From Oryzias latipes (taxonomy: Eukaryota; Chordata; Actinopteri; Beloniformes; Adrianichthyidae), in assembly GCF_002234675.1 (NCBI RefSeq), contig NC_019875.2, positions 29,385,818 to 29,449,817 of the forward strand: a DNA stretch of 64,000 nt. The letters are read 5' to 3'. The position numbers were made by a program, and so were the translations under genes. Positions 41,801-53,800 of the stretch are shown one piece after another (within the stretch, counting starts at the first letter, position 1; the number at the start of each line of letters is the position of its first letter). Under the pieces are notes generated by a model, which worked only from the letters and a program-made list of their open reading frames with translations, did no database searches and had not been told where the DNA came from.

Positions 41801-44800
41801 TGTGGTCCACATTTAAAGGTTTTTGAAGCTTAAGCTTTATTTAATCTCAGTTTCATTGAAAATAGGTTTCCGAGCCGCTGAAATCCTTTTTTTTTCCCCA
41901 TTCAGACGACTCTTACAGGGCGAACTGTGACACAGGCTGTGTGTGTTTTTTTTTTCTCATCTCAACTTCTTCCTAAAGTGGGAATCGTACCTGGAGAGCC
42001 AACTGATGTTGTGGTTACCGAGGCAACCAAGAGCTATGTGGTGCTGGCCTGGAAGCCCCCGGTTCAGAGGGGTCACGAGGGGGTCATGTACTTCATAGAG
42101 AAGGTGAGCAATCTTTAGGGAATAGACAGAAATGGTTGTTTCTGTATAAAAAGTGTGATTTTAACATTTTTATTAAACTTACAAACTTGTTCTAGTTCAT
42201 TTCTCTCGAGTCACAAACAAACCTCCAAGTGATAATATCTTCATGAGTGCTTCCTGTGATAACAAAGAAAAGTAAATTTGCTGTTTTTCCGTGCGGGGAA
42301 ATTCATTTGAAGGATCGTTCACATGTTATATTGCCAGCAATAAAATCTATTTTTTTGCACAGATGACACTAGAAGAAGAAGAAGAAGAAGCTGCAGTTTG
42401 TCACTGATTTGAAATAAATAAATGAAAAACACCATCTGGGTTCAAAAGTTTGAATTTACGTGTTGTTCATGTTTTCCAAACGTGTTCTGACATTCAATCA
42501 GTGGGTTTTGAACATATACATTCTCCATCACACCTTTCTTCTCCTCGGTGATGTTCTTGCATAGTTTGACCCATTCGTCTCCCCCTCAGCGTATTTCAGG
42601 ATCGGACGCCTGGCAGAGGGTGAACACGGGAATGCCGGTCAAGTCTCCGCGCTACGCCCTCTTTGACCTCTCAGAGGGTAAATCCTACAGCTTCCGCGTT
42701 CGCTCCTGCAACTCCTCCGGCGTGGGCGGGCCTTCTGAGCCGACGGAGGAGGTCACCGTCGGGGACATCCTCGGTGAGCCAGTGTGTCACCTTAAGGACG
42801 GAGTCCACCTCTGTCCAGACTGCAGGGACTGGAAGTCTTGTGGTGTTTTCAGACCTGCCGTCAGCCCCTGGAGCGCCGGTGGTCATCAGGAACACAGGCA
42901 CCTCGGTGGTGGTCACATGGAAGGCCTCCAAGGATGTCAAACACTTAGCTGGCTACTATATTGAAAGCAGTGTGGTGGGGACTGACGTGTGGACGGCTTG
43001 CAACAATAAACCTGTCAAGCAGACCAGGTAAGGAGCTTAAATTGGGTTTCTTTAGCTCCTGATGGCCACTGAAAACCAAATGTTTTATATTGTTTTATCT
43101 TTGCACTGCCTCCCAGTTAGCTCTAGGATCGAGGTTCTTCTATTGGTTAATAAAAGTTTGCATTTCATTTTTATCAGATCTACTTTTAGTTTATGACCCT
43201 CCCGGAGCCCTCAGGTCTGCAGGTGCAGGTCTGCCAGTCTGCCCACCTGAGGACGTGGGGGCTTCATCCACCGCGGACGTTTTCAAGAAAAAAAACCTTA
43301 AAAAGCATCTTTTTAGTAAAGCTTTTACACTGGCCACATGTTTTCATTTCATTTTATAAATCTTATTGACAATTCATTTGATTTATTTTGATTGTACTGG
43401 TGGGATCTGTCTTGGTTTTTATTTATTAATCAGTTAATTTATTGTTAGTAGTAGTAGTATTTTTAATATGTTTACTATTTTAACTACTATTTTTTATCTT
43501 AATAATATCTATTTTATTATGGGAAGCACTTTGAGATGCACTGTAGCAGGAAAAGTGCTTCACAAATAAAGTGGAATTGTACGGAGCCCCTAAAGGGCCA
43601 TTGATGGAAAAAAAAAAAACTGGAGGAAAAAAAAATTTTTTTTAAGTAAAAAACATTTTTTGGGAGTAAAACATTTTGTTTTTAAGTAAAAAAGAAAAAG
43701 AAAATTACTGGTGCGCACCAGTTAGTATCAAGTGCGCACCAGTTAGTTTCAGGTGACATTAAGACATTGTCAGTAATATTTCGTGTTTTCAGAAAGTTTA
43801 CAAGGTCTGTATCCTCAACTTTAGCCATTCTAAAGACAACTGTAGCTACTTGGTGCACAATGAGCAAGCAGGTCAACTATCTGATATCTTCTGATACTAA
43901 CTGGTGCGCACCTGAAACTAACTGGTGCGCACCTGAAACTAACTGGTGCGCACCTGAAACTAACTGGTGCGCACCTATAACTAACTGGTGCGCACCTGAA
44001 ACTAACTGGTGCGCACCAGTTAGTTTTTTTTTCTTCTTTTTTTTTACTTCCAAATAATTTTTTTCCTTCAAAAAAAAAATATATTTCCTCCATTTTCTTT
44101 TCTATCAATGGCCCTTTAGGGGCTCCGTAGAATTGAATATTCACGTGTTTTATTCAGAGTTTATGTGAGAAAAAAGGGTGACATTTACGACGTTTTTGGG
44201 AACATAATCTGCTTCCCAAACGAGCTGAAGGATGAATTTTTATTCTCGCCAGGTTTGTGTGCCACGGCCTCATCACGGGGTACAACTACGTGTTCAGGGT
44301 GAAGGCGGTGAACGCCGCCGGATACAGCCAGAGCTCCCCTCATTCTGATGCTGTGGTCGTGCAGCCCGCCATCTGTGAGTGACCCCGCCATCCATCTCCA
44401 GCACGTTCAGCCCGTGTTTTCTTCCACCCTCACCGCCACTTTTAAATACGTGTTTGGCAAGAAAAGTGATGGAAAGGAAAAAAAAACAACCTTTCCCTCC
44501 AACCCAAAACAGTTTAAAGTCCCGGTCCAATCATCTTAGGATTGATTTCCAAAGCGTTCCCACTGGTCTTTCATGCAGTTTTAAGCCAATCAACCAACAA
44601 CCTGTGTCATAGTTTCTGCAGAGCAGCAGGAGTTTATTAAAAATTCCTGGAGCTACTCCGCCTCCCCTTCCCTTCCTGTTGCTGAGAGCTCTCTGTTCAC
44701 ACTCTCAAGACGTACATGGATCCGTTTGTCTACAAGTAAACGCATCAGAATGCTCCCAATTCACAACGATTCGAACAAATACATGTTCAGAAACACAATT

Positions 44801-47800
44801 TTGAGCTTAATTTTCGTAAAGTTTGTCCTCCGTCGTCAGAAAAATGCCACAAGAACATGTTAAGAGCAGGATTTTCATGGGAGTGGGTCTCTAACTTTCA
44901 TGTAACGCTTGTGTTTGCATAGAGGGGCTTTTCATTAACGTCCTTCCCTTTGGTCAGATTCTGTTTTTGCATCCCAACTGTCAATTATACCCTGATTATG
45001 TGGGTTCTATTTTGCTCCTGGAGGGGGGGGGGTGCTCTTGGTGGATGACCAAACTGAAGGCTGAACTGTTGTCGTCTCAAAGAAAGGGGGGTTTGCAGAG
45101 TCATTCTATCACAAGAGAGGAAGTATGTGGATAGTTAAAACCATGAGCTCTGAACACGAACACCACAGAAAGTATACTACCATATACTACCAAGTAAAAT
45201 TGAAACAAAAAATAATCAAAGGCATTAATCCAGATCAACCAATAGACAATTCGAGAGTTTCATAGCTTTCTTACAATGTATTTTGTGGAGGAATTTATAA
45301 AAAATAAAACTACAATATTGATCTTGAAATACAAAAAATATGGTTATCTTTCAGAAAATGACATTCATGAATGAAAAGTTGACCTAAAATAAAATAAACT
45401 GATTTGCTTTTTTCTTTTTTGACACAACCAAATGGTGTTTTTTGTTGAAACCCACAAATATAAATCATAACAGAAAGTTTAAACCGAATTGCAATGATGA
45501 AACAGATGCTTTTGAGTTTCAACGTCTTCTGAACATTGAATCCTCCACAGTATATGAACGGCTGTCTGATTTGTGACTGTTGTATTTCCACGCAGTAAAG
45601 AGAATTCTTTGCATTTTTCCCCCCAAAACTATGGTTGTGTGCCCCCCCTCACAGCCGTCCCCGGACAGCCCACCGGGGTCACCCTGCTGGAGGCTCTGAA
45701 GGACTACATGGTGTTGGGTTGGACCCCGCCTGCCGACAACGGGGGAGCTGATGTTCGGGGCTATTTTGTGGACTACAGAACCGTCAAAGGAGGAGTGTTG
45801 GGACAATGGCACGAAATGAACCACCAGGCCCTGACCGCAGCCTCCTATAAGGTAACCTCACGATGACAGAAGCGGTTGATCTCTCCTCCTTTCCCTCCAG
45901 AAATGTGCTCACGGGTTTCTACGTTTGTTTCCTTCAGGCTGAGAACCTGAAGGAAAACGTCTTTTATCAGTTCAGAGTGCGAGCCGTGAACATGGCAGGC
46001 GTGAGCAAACCTTCCCTTCCCAGTGCAAGCCTGGAGTGCAAGGAGTGGACCATCACAGTCCCAGGCATGAGACACACACTCACACACACACACACACACA
46101 CACCCACACACCCACACACACACACACACACAGCAGATCTGGCAACAAACTCCTGAAAAATTAAATAAGTAATTTCTTCTGTTTACTCATTGATCATAAT
46201 GGAGGATTTCTTGATTTTTTTTTAAGACAATTTTTCATAAACATTTAGCATTTTTGCCAGTTTTAGTTGTATTACTGACACAAGGAGTGGCATGAAAGAA
46301 ACCAAATAGATATTTTTTTGTTTGAAAAGAGAGATAAATACAGGAAAACAGCATTGAACACACGACACTTCTTCTATTGCCGTCCAGATCGCGTCTTTGG
46401 TGCTCAAACTCACCGACAGAAGCAACTTTGTTCCTTCTGTTCTGCGTAGAAAACATCAAACAAATTTAAGCTGATCCCATCCAATCAGGGGGGAAAAAGA
46501 AACGTCTTTTTGTTTTCCAACTAATCTGCCATTGAAGCTCATTGAAGCTCCTCATTGGCCAAACACACCTGATCCAGGTAATCAGCAGCAGATTCTGCAG
46601 GACTTCCAGCAGAGGGCCGGCCCTCGAGGCCTGGAGTTTGACATTTTGCGCGTATTGCACCGATGAAAATTGGTCATACGTGAACATACGCGGAAAAAGT
46701 GAGAAAAGTCTTTTAGTGAAATTTTCACCGATGTATCAGGAATGAAACACGTTAAAACCAGGGAAAAGTACGAATAAACCACTCAAAGAACACTTAAACC
46801 AATGTAGAGCATGATTATTGCCCTGCATATGTCTGGTTAGAGATTCATGCGCCGTGTCTGCTATGTAAAAGTTATACATGGGTGGAACATGCGTGAAAAG
46901 TCTATTATATATACATCCAATCAGGGGGAAAGAAATGTCTTTTGTAAATTTGAGATTAAGGATTTTAAACCAACGTTCTTATGCTTTGTGCTCACCATAG
47001 TGGCCTTCATGAAAAGCAAATCAATTTAAAAAAAACAACATTTTATGTGTTTCAGTTTGTTTATTTCAATCTCTGACAACAATTTACATTTTACCCTTTC
47101 CATTACTTTATCAATTTTACTTCCAGATTCTTTGTAGACTCCAACATTCCAGGAAATGATCTAGAACTGCCAGATGCGGCCTACATCCAAATTGGCCCAC
47201 AAGGCTCTTGTCATGAAATCAATAATGTGGGGGGCCCCAGCACTTTCTAAAAACTCTGCACGAGTTCTTGATTGTGATTGGCTAAATTCCGTTATAAGCC
47301 GTGGTAAAACCGTGGCGGCACCGTTTGTTGACCCTTCTGTGACACTTTCTAGCTAAATGTCAACTGTAAATAATAAAAAGGTTGACAGCAAAAGACAGGT
47401 GGAAATTGATGTTTTCAAGTCAATATAAAACAATTGTGGTTTGTATTTTTCAATAAGATAACCATGTATTTCATGTTCATCTGATTCAAATTTGGACGTT
47501 TGCAGTGAGCATTGAATAGTGATTAATATAAAACAATTTATTTGATCTCAGATATAATGTTGACAAAGGGTTTTTTTTTCTTCCAGACAGACATTTATTT
47601 TGTTTTATTTCTGTTCTTCAACTTTCAAATTTACAACAATTCTGTTCTATGTGAAGAAATTGAAAAGTATCCAATTACAACATAGTTTTTACTAAAATTT
47701 AATTTGTATTTAATGTTATCACAAGGGTTCAAAGACTGCAGACTGATGGGTTAACCGTCAAAAGTTTTCACCTCACCTAATCTCTTTGAAAAACTGAGGA

Positions 47801-50800
47801 CACTCCATCAAGTCTGTGGAGTTCACCTGTTCACCTGTTCACCTGTTCATCTGTTTTCATTCAGTAACTTTCTGCTTGGCAACTGAAGCTGCTTAAACAC
47901 GACCCTCAAGTCTGCCAAAGACAATCCACGTTTTAATAAAAATACATCTGTGAGCAAAGCTGGGGTTAAAATAAAGATTAAATTGTAGAAACAGTGTAAA
48001 TGTGGTTTAAACGGGACTGCGGCGGGGGGTTAACTTAGCATATTATATCATCTGTTTTATCTGGAAAATTCTCAAATCTTTGTCTGGCAGTTTACTACAA
48101 GTATATAAAGTATATGTACATTACTGAGTACTGTTGTTGCTTCCCTCTAATTTCTTTGTTTTGTTTTTGAGAATTCAGCTCTCTGACCTTCTTCCCTCTC
48201 AGGTGTTCCTGTTGGTCTTCGTGTGCTGGAGGTTCGCGACACCTCCGCCGTTGTTCTGTGGGACCGCCCCCTGTTCGACGGCCGCAGTCCCGTCAACGGC
48301 TACTACCTGGACCTGAAGGTGGCGTCGGAGGGGGAGGGAGGCTGGAAGGCGGCTCACGAGAAGACCAACAAAAGCAAATACATGAAGGTGAGCAGGATGC
48401 GGAAATAAAAGCCTCTTTAAACCAATACGAAGCTGTTTCCACTTGTTGGCTCCTCGTGTCCTCAGGTGACCCAGCTGACGGCCGGAGCATCGTACGTCTT
48501 TCGTGTGCGCGCTCAAAATCTGGCTGGAGTTGGAAAGCCTTCAGCAGTTTTAGGTCCGATTGTAGCTCAGACACGCCCTGGTGAGTGTCACATTTCATTC
48601 ATTTTTGTCATATTTATCTTTCTGTAAACCCGCTGCGTGGCTCTGAAGAGGCAAACATCTCAAAAACGTCTCAAGTGTGAGTAATGGAACCGCTGCTCTC
48701 GTCTCCCTTTTAGGCACCAAAGAGATTTATGTGGATGTGGACGGCGACGGCAGGATTTCTATGGTCTTCGAATGCTCTGAGATGACGGAAGGCTCAGAGT
48801 TTATTTGGTCCAAGAACTATCAGGCAATGACGGACACGTCTCGCCTGACCATCTGCAACGAGAAGGGCAGGTGAGTTCCCGACAGGGGGCCTCCACTCCC
48901 AACATGATCAGCAGGAATCTACAAAGACCCCTCCTCCTGATCTTCAGATCCAGAGCGACCTTCAACAGCCCGTCCCTGGAGGATCTCGGCACCTTCTCCT
49001 GCATGGTCACCAACACCGACGGCATCTCCTCAAGCTACACTCTCACTGAGGAGGGTGAGGCGGCTCATGACCTCTTTTGTTGGCCCAGTTGACTGTGTGT
49101 GTCTTCAGGCTGTGACATTGACCTACTTTGTTCTCGGTTGTGTTCCAGGTCTCCTGCGTCTTTTGGACCTTAGTCATGAACACAAGTTCCCCGGTGAATA
49201 ATTACCCTTTGATCTGTTCACACCGGCAGCATAACATTCAGGGTTTTTTTAAGCCTATACAGAGAGCATCACTTAAAAGCAATAAAGTGTTGGAAAAATG
49301 TTACTGTTACAATGGGGAGCTATGAATCGTTGAACACATGAGGTATATATTTGTATAAACCCCTCTTGTACCAAGCTTAATTTATATTGATTATAAATGT
49401 ATACATTTCTTTGCTGGACCAGACAGAAAGGATAAAAAAAACTCTTGCAAAGTCAATACGTTCAATTCTGGTACTCTTCAGTGATTCCCTTCAAGAGTGA
49501 GATGGCCATGGAGCTGCTTGAGAAGGGCCGCGTGCGCTTCTGGACTCAGCTTGAGAAGTTTACCTCTGCCTGCCAAGTGGAGTACGTCTTCAACGATGCA
49601 ATCATCGAAGACGGGGAGGTAACGACCGCGTCGGTTTCCTCGTGTGATTTGCTCTCACCATATGACCGAGTCTGCTCCCCCTACAGAAATACAGCATGAA
49701 CTTCAACAAATCCACGGGCGTCATTGAGATGTTCATGGACTCTCTGGAGGTGACAGACGAGGGCACCTTCACCTTTAACCTGGTGGATGGAAAAGCGAAA
49801 GGCACTACCAGCCTTGTGCTGATTGGAGAAGGTAATGGACTCAAAGGCCGGTGTGGTGTCCGACATGTTTTCCAATTAATCTGCCATTGAAGCTCCTCAT
49901 TGGCTAAACACACCTGATCCAGGGAATCAACACCAGATTCTGCAGGAATTCCAGCAGAGGGCCGGCCCTCGAGGCCTGGAGTTTGACATTTTGCGCATAT
50001 TGCACTGATGAAAATTGGTCATACGTGAACATACGCGGAAAAAGTGAGAAAAGTATTTTAGTGAAATTTTCACCGTTGTATCAGGAATGAACCGCGTTAA
50101 AACCAGGGAAAAGTACGAATAAACCACTCAAAGAACACGTAAACCAACGTAGAACATGAACCGATTATTGCCCTGTGTATGTCTAGTTAGTGATTCATGC
50201 GCCAAATAGGGTTGTGCCGATGGACGATATCATCGTCCATCGTGATGGGTGACTGACATCCCGATGGAGAGACCACCATCGTGATGCCACGCCCCCGCCA
50301 CGTTGCGCGTCGACACCAGAAGCCGCGGTTACATGTACAAAATATCTTGATGGGATCAATGGTCGGATTAGAATCCAACCGTGTACATGGGCCCAGAAAA
50401 ATGTTTTCAGAATATAAAAACGTTCACTAAGGTCACAATTTCGGTCGGAATAAATCATTCGCACATGCGCAGTATTCGCACATGCGCAGTTTGAAAACCG
50501 GAAGGGGATACAACTTCCGCCGAGCGGCTTTTTTTCCAAACTTTATTGAATATGACAATTCAATACAAAACGATAACAGCGCCGAGCGGCTATATACACA
50601 TTGACATGTCAGCTCGGTAAAATACGAGATGATCTTCTAAACGTGCTTTTAATAATGTTACGGTTATTATGAAACATCTGTTCGCTCATCATTTGAATTT
50701 TAATCCGTGTGGTCAGTGCTTTTTCTGAACGTAGCCAGGATTAGCAGTATGCTAACACGGGCTAACAACATTAGCTTTGGGTGGCGCTGCATCCTGTGAA

Positions 50801-53800
50801 TAACATCAGCCTTTATTTAGTCGGGACACGACTGGAAACACAAATCCACGTGATTGTTTGAATGTTTTCTAAGGACTGAGCGACATTTCTGCTTTGAAGC
50901 TCAAACCGCTGTGTGTGCTGACGATCCGAGCTGTGCTCAGACACACGTTTAGACCCGGTTCTGAGTTCGGTTGCTTGTACCCCTAGAGCTGCGGGACGGA
51001 TCGCAGTCTTAAATCTCCCACACATACCCCTCATGTACCCCCCCCCCCTTCCCATCAAACACAAAGCTGTAAATCCGCTAAGTGCGGGAGTGGACTACTT
51101 CTTTTCTATTTTGCTTGTTACTTTTTCTGTTAAAGTCACTTCCCTCAGTTTATACTGGATCATCGCGGATTAACCATTAGTTGGGAAATAAAATGAAAAA
51201 AGCAAAATAACGAATAGCAGTTATATAAGAACGAAAAATGTAAAAAATACCCCCCCCGACGATGTCATCGTCCATCCCGATGGTTGACAGCAAACATCGT
51301 CAACGGCCAAATTAGGGGACATCGCCCAACCCTAGCGCCAAATACATGGGTGGAACATGTGTGAAAAGTCTGTTAAACCAGTGTTTTCAACCTTTTTTGA
51401 GCCACGGCACACTTTAACCTTGACAAAAATACAGCATTCAAAAATAAAATTAAAAAAAGAGAAACTAATAGTCTGTATTGATCTACAGCCCCTTCAATCT
51501 CACATGCATTTTTGTGATAATTGTGGCAGAAAAAGCTGGAAGCTGCAGCTGTTTTTTCTAAAAGGTGTGATAATGTTAAAAGATTTGAAAACTGTTTGAT
51601 GTGTGTTCGTTGTGGTTTCAAGACGTTTAACAAAGAAAGGCTCGTTGTGTGCTGAGACGCTGTCACTTTAACCCAATGCATCATGGGAGATGTAGTGCAA
51701 AAACTGACGCAGAGGCCAGAAAGACTTGCGTCTCTGAGCTTCATTGATTTGTTCACTTGTTCCACGGTCTGACACCGGATTCTGTGGAAAGCTACACCGC
51801 TAAAGATTTTTGTTGGAACTGAGAGACTTTACGAGCAGAATCTGATCAAGGAAGTGAAGACTTTAACCACTTCTGATTGGTCAGACTGATGACGTAGGAT
51901 TAAGCCTCCAAGAATGATTGGTGGAGACAGTTAAAGGGGCGGGACTTTTTAGAAAACAGTTAAAGCTGCAGCTATATCGCAGTACTGCCATTCTTGTCAA
52001 AGTTTCTTTAATAGAATCAAATAAACACAAAGAAAAAAGTATTTTACGATCTTTCATATTCTAACTACCACCACGGTTTTATCAGGGCCTGTTTGGATGA
52101 ACAAAGAGCTGATTTCCTGGAGATGGAAAATGTTTTTAGATCAGTTAATGAGGGCAATTTCCCACGGCACACCTGACCATCTCCCACGGCACACTGGTTG
52201 AAAAACACTGTGTTAAACATACGTGGAACAGTTGTGGACAACCACAAATTTGCATATGCATCTTGTAATTATCACGCACAATTGCATAGGTTTTACGTGA
52301 TAATTGCGATTAAACGTCATAAAATACACGTAAACTGCGTAATTCACAACCAACCAAAAATTCTGAAAAGCTCAAAACCGAATTCATGTAAAGACCCGTC
52401 GACAGAAGCCCTTGACGGGCGACGCAAAATACTTTAAGAAGGATGCAGATCACGAAAGACCGACGTGTCATACGTGGAAAAGTGCATGCTCAAATAGGAC
52501 ACAACAACGAAGACGTCAAACCATGCAGCCCATTGACTGTTCGATATTTTTGCTGTAGCGCAAGTTTTTCTCGTTATAAACGGACCAATCGGATGCCTAA
52601 AAAGTAGGTGGAGCCTGTTGGCCCCCACGTCCAACTTCCAAAACCTTTAGTTCACTGATTTTGTGTATACCGCTTTCAAGTAGAAGGGGTGTGGCCTTCC
52701 AACAAGCTACGTCCTGATTGGAGAGAGCGGTTGCCACATAAACTTTGATTTGGACCGATCTTTACTGCGACTTGACTTGGTTGGAACTGGAAATAAACCA
52801 TCTTCTATGGGTCACACACACTCGGTCCAGTTCTCAGATACAGTCAACGATGCAGACTGAAAAAGCAAGGCTGCCGTTAGAAGATTTTCCACCAAGGGGC
52901 AGCAGAAGGCAACACTTTCATGTTTTCTTTATTTTAAAGGAAAAATGAACATTTAAACACTTTTTTAGCACTGTTAAAAGACAAAAAAAGCTGTTTAACA
53001 ATCTGGTATTAAATACTGTTGTCTTTCTTGTCTAGAATTTAAGGAGCTTCAAAGAAAATCAGAGTTTGAGAGGGCAGAATGGGTCAGGAAGCAAGGTAAA
53101 GCGTGGCCTTTACTTTCATTTTACTCCATTCATATTTGAGATGATGATTTGCCCATTTTCTGCTCACAGGTCCTCACTTTGTGGAGTACCTTAACTTTGC
53201 TGTAACACCCGAGTGTGACGTATTGCTGAAATGCAAGGTACAGAAGGGAGGAGGCGTTCTTGACATAAACACAGATCTGTAAAACCTCCAACCTGCAGGT
53301 GAATCACGCTCTTCTCATTCTTTCGCAGATCGGAAATGTCAAACCTGCAACGGAGATTGTTTGGTCCAAGGACTGCATCGAGATTACAGAGGAGGACGAG
53401 GAGGCGAAGAAAATTGAGAAACAGGACGAAGAGCTGCTGTTCAATATCGGAAAGGTCAGCCAATTAGACGAAGGCCGTGTGCCGTGAGGAGCCACAACAC
53501 AGATGCAGCTATGCTTTCATTGTGGCCGTGCCGTCAGCCTCTCTGACACACAATACATGTTCAGACCATTTCCAGAAGATTACAATATCATTTCTACAAA
53601 TCCACTTTTAAACAAATTGTTTTTTTTTATTTTTAATCCTGTTTTTGTTGATTTTATGAGCTGGAACCCCAATTGATGTCAAAATTAACAAATAGTTCAA
53701 ATCAATTAAACCTGGATCTATAACCTATGAAAGTTTATTTATTTGAATAGAATTATGGAAATGAATACACTTTTCCATGATATTCAAAGTTTTTGGAAAG

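Larger units (their letters stand above)
46065..48202 (+). other. myom1 GC-AG intron between coding exons 18 and 19
   Basis: The only in-frame junction uses donor CCCAG/GCATGA and acceptor CTCTCAG/GTGTTCC, restoring VPG-VPVG as in human MYOM1. No GT near the exon end keeps the frame. A (CA)n run starts about 12 bp after the donor. The intron also holds repeat copy A (46511-46913) and a cluster of E-boxes (47821-47852). Confidence 0.8.
49865..52230 (+). repeat. Unnamed repeat, copy B, split by two hAT insertions
   Basis: The body at 49865-50206 matches 46511-46855. After the first hAT it resumes at 51343 (ACATGGGTGGAACATG), matching 46877 onwards, and after the second hAT it resumes at 52219. 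Sequence to about 52500 is CpG-rich (TACGTGG, GACGGGCGACG) and may be a further part of the element missing from copy A. Confidence 0.65.
49832..53035 (+). other. myom1 intron between coding exons 25 and 26 (nested repeats)
   Basis: The largest myom1 intron (3.2 kb), GT-AG. It is almost entirely repeats: copy B of the unnamed repeat, interrupted by two hAT elements, followed by a reverse copy of dispersed repeat family 4. Confidence 0.8.

Noticed and set aside
43767-44144. Repeated peptide frames (TNWCAPE on +, GAHQLVS and CAPVSFR on -)
   Set aside because: They arise from the 21-bp tandem unit of the transposon and occur on both strands; no start or domain context.
44379-44612. Pro/Ser/Lys-rich frame considered as an EH-segment exon of myomesin
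   Set aside because: It begins at the intron's own donor region and runs into dispersed repeat family 1; there is no convincing acceptor or similarity to the EH segment.
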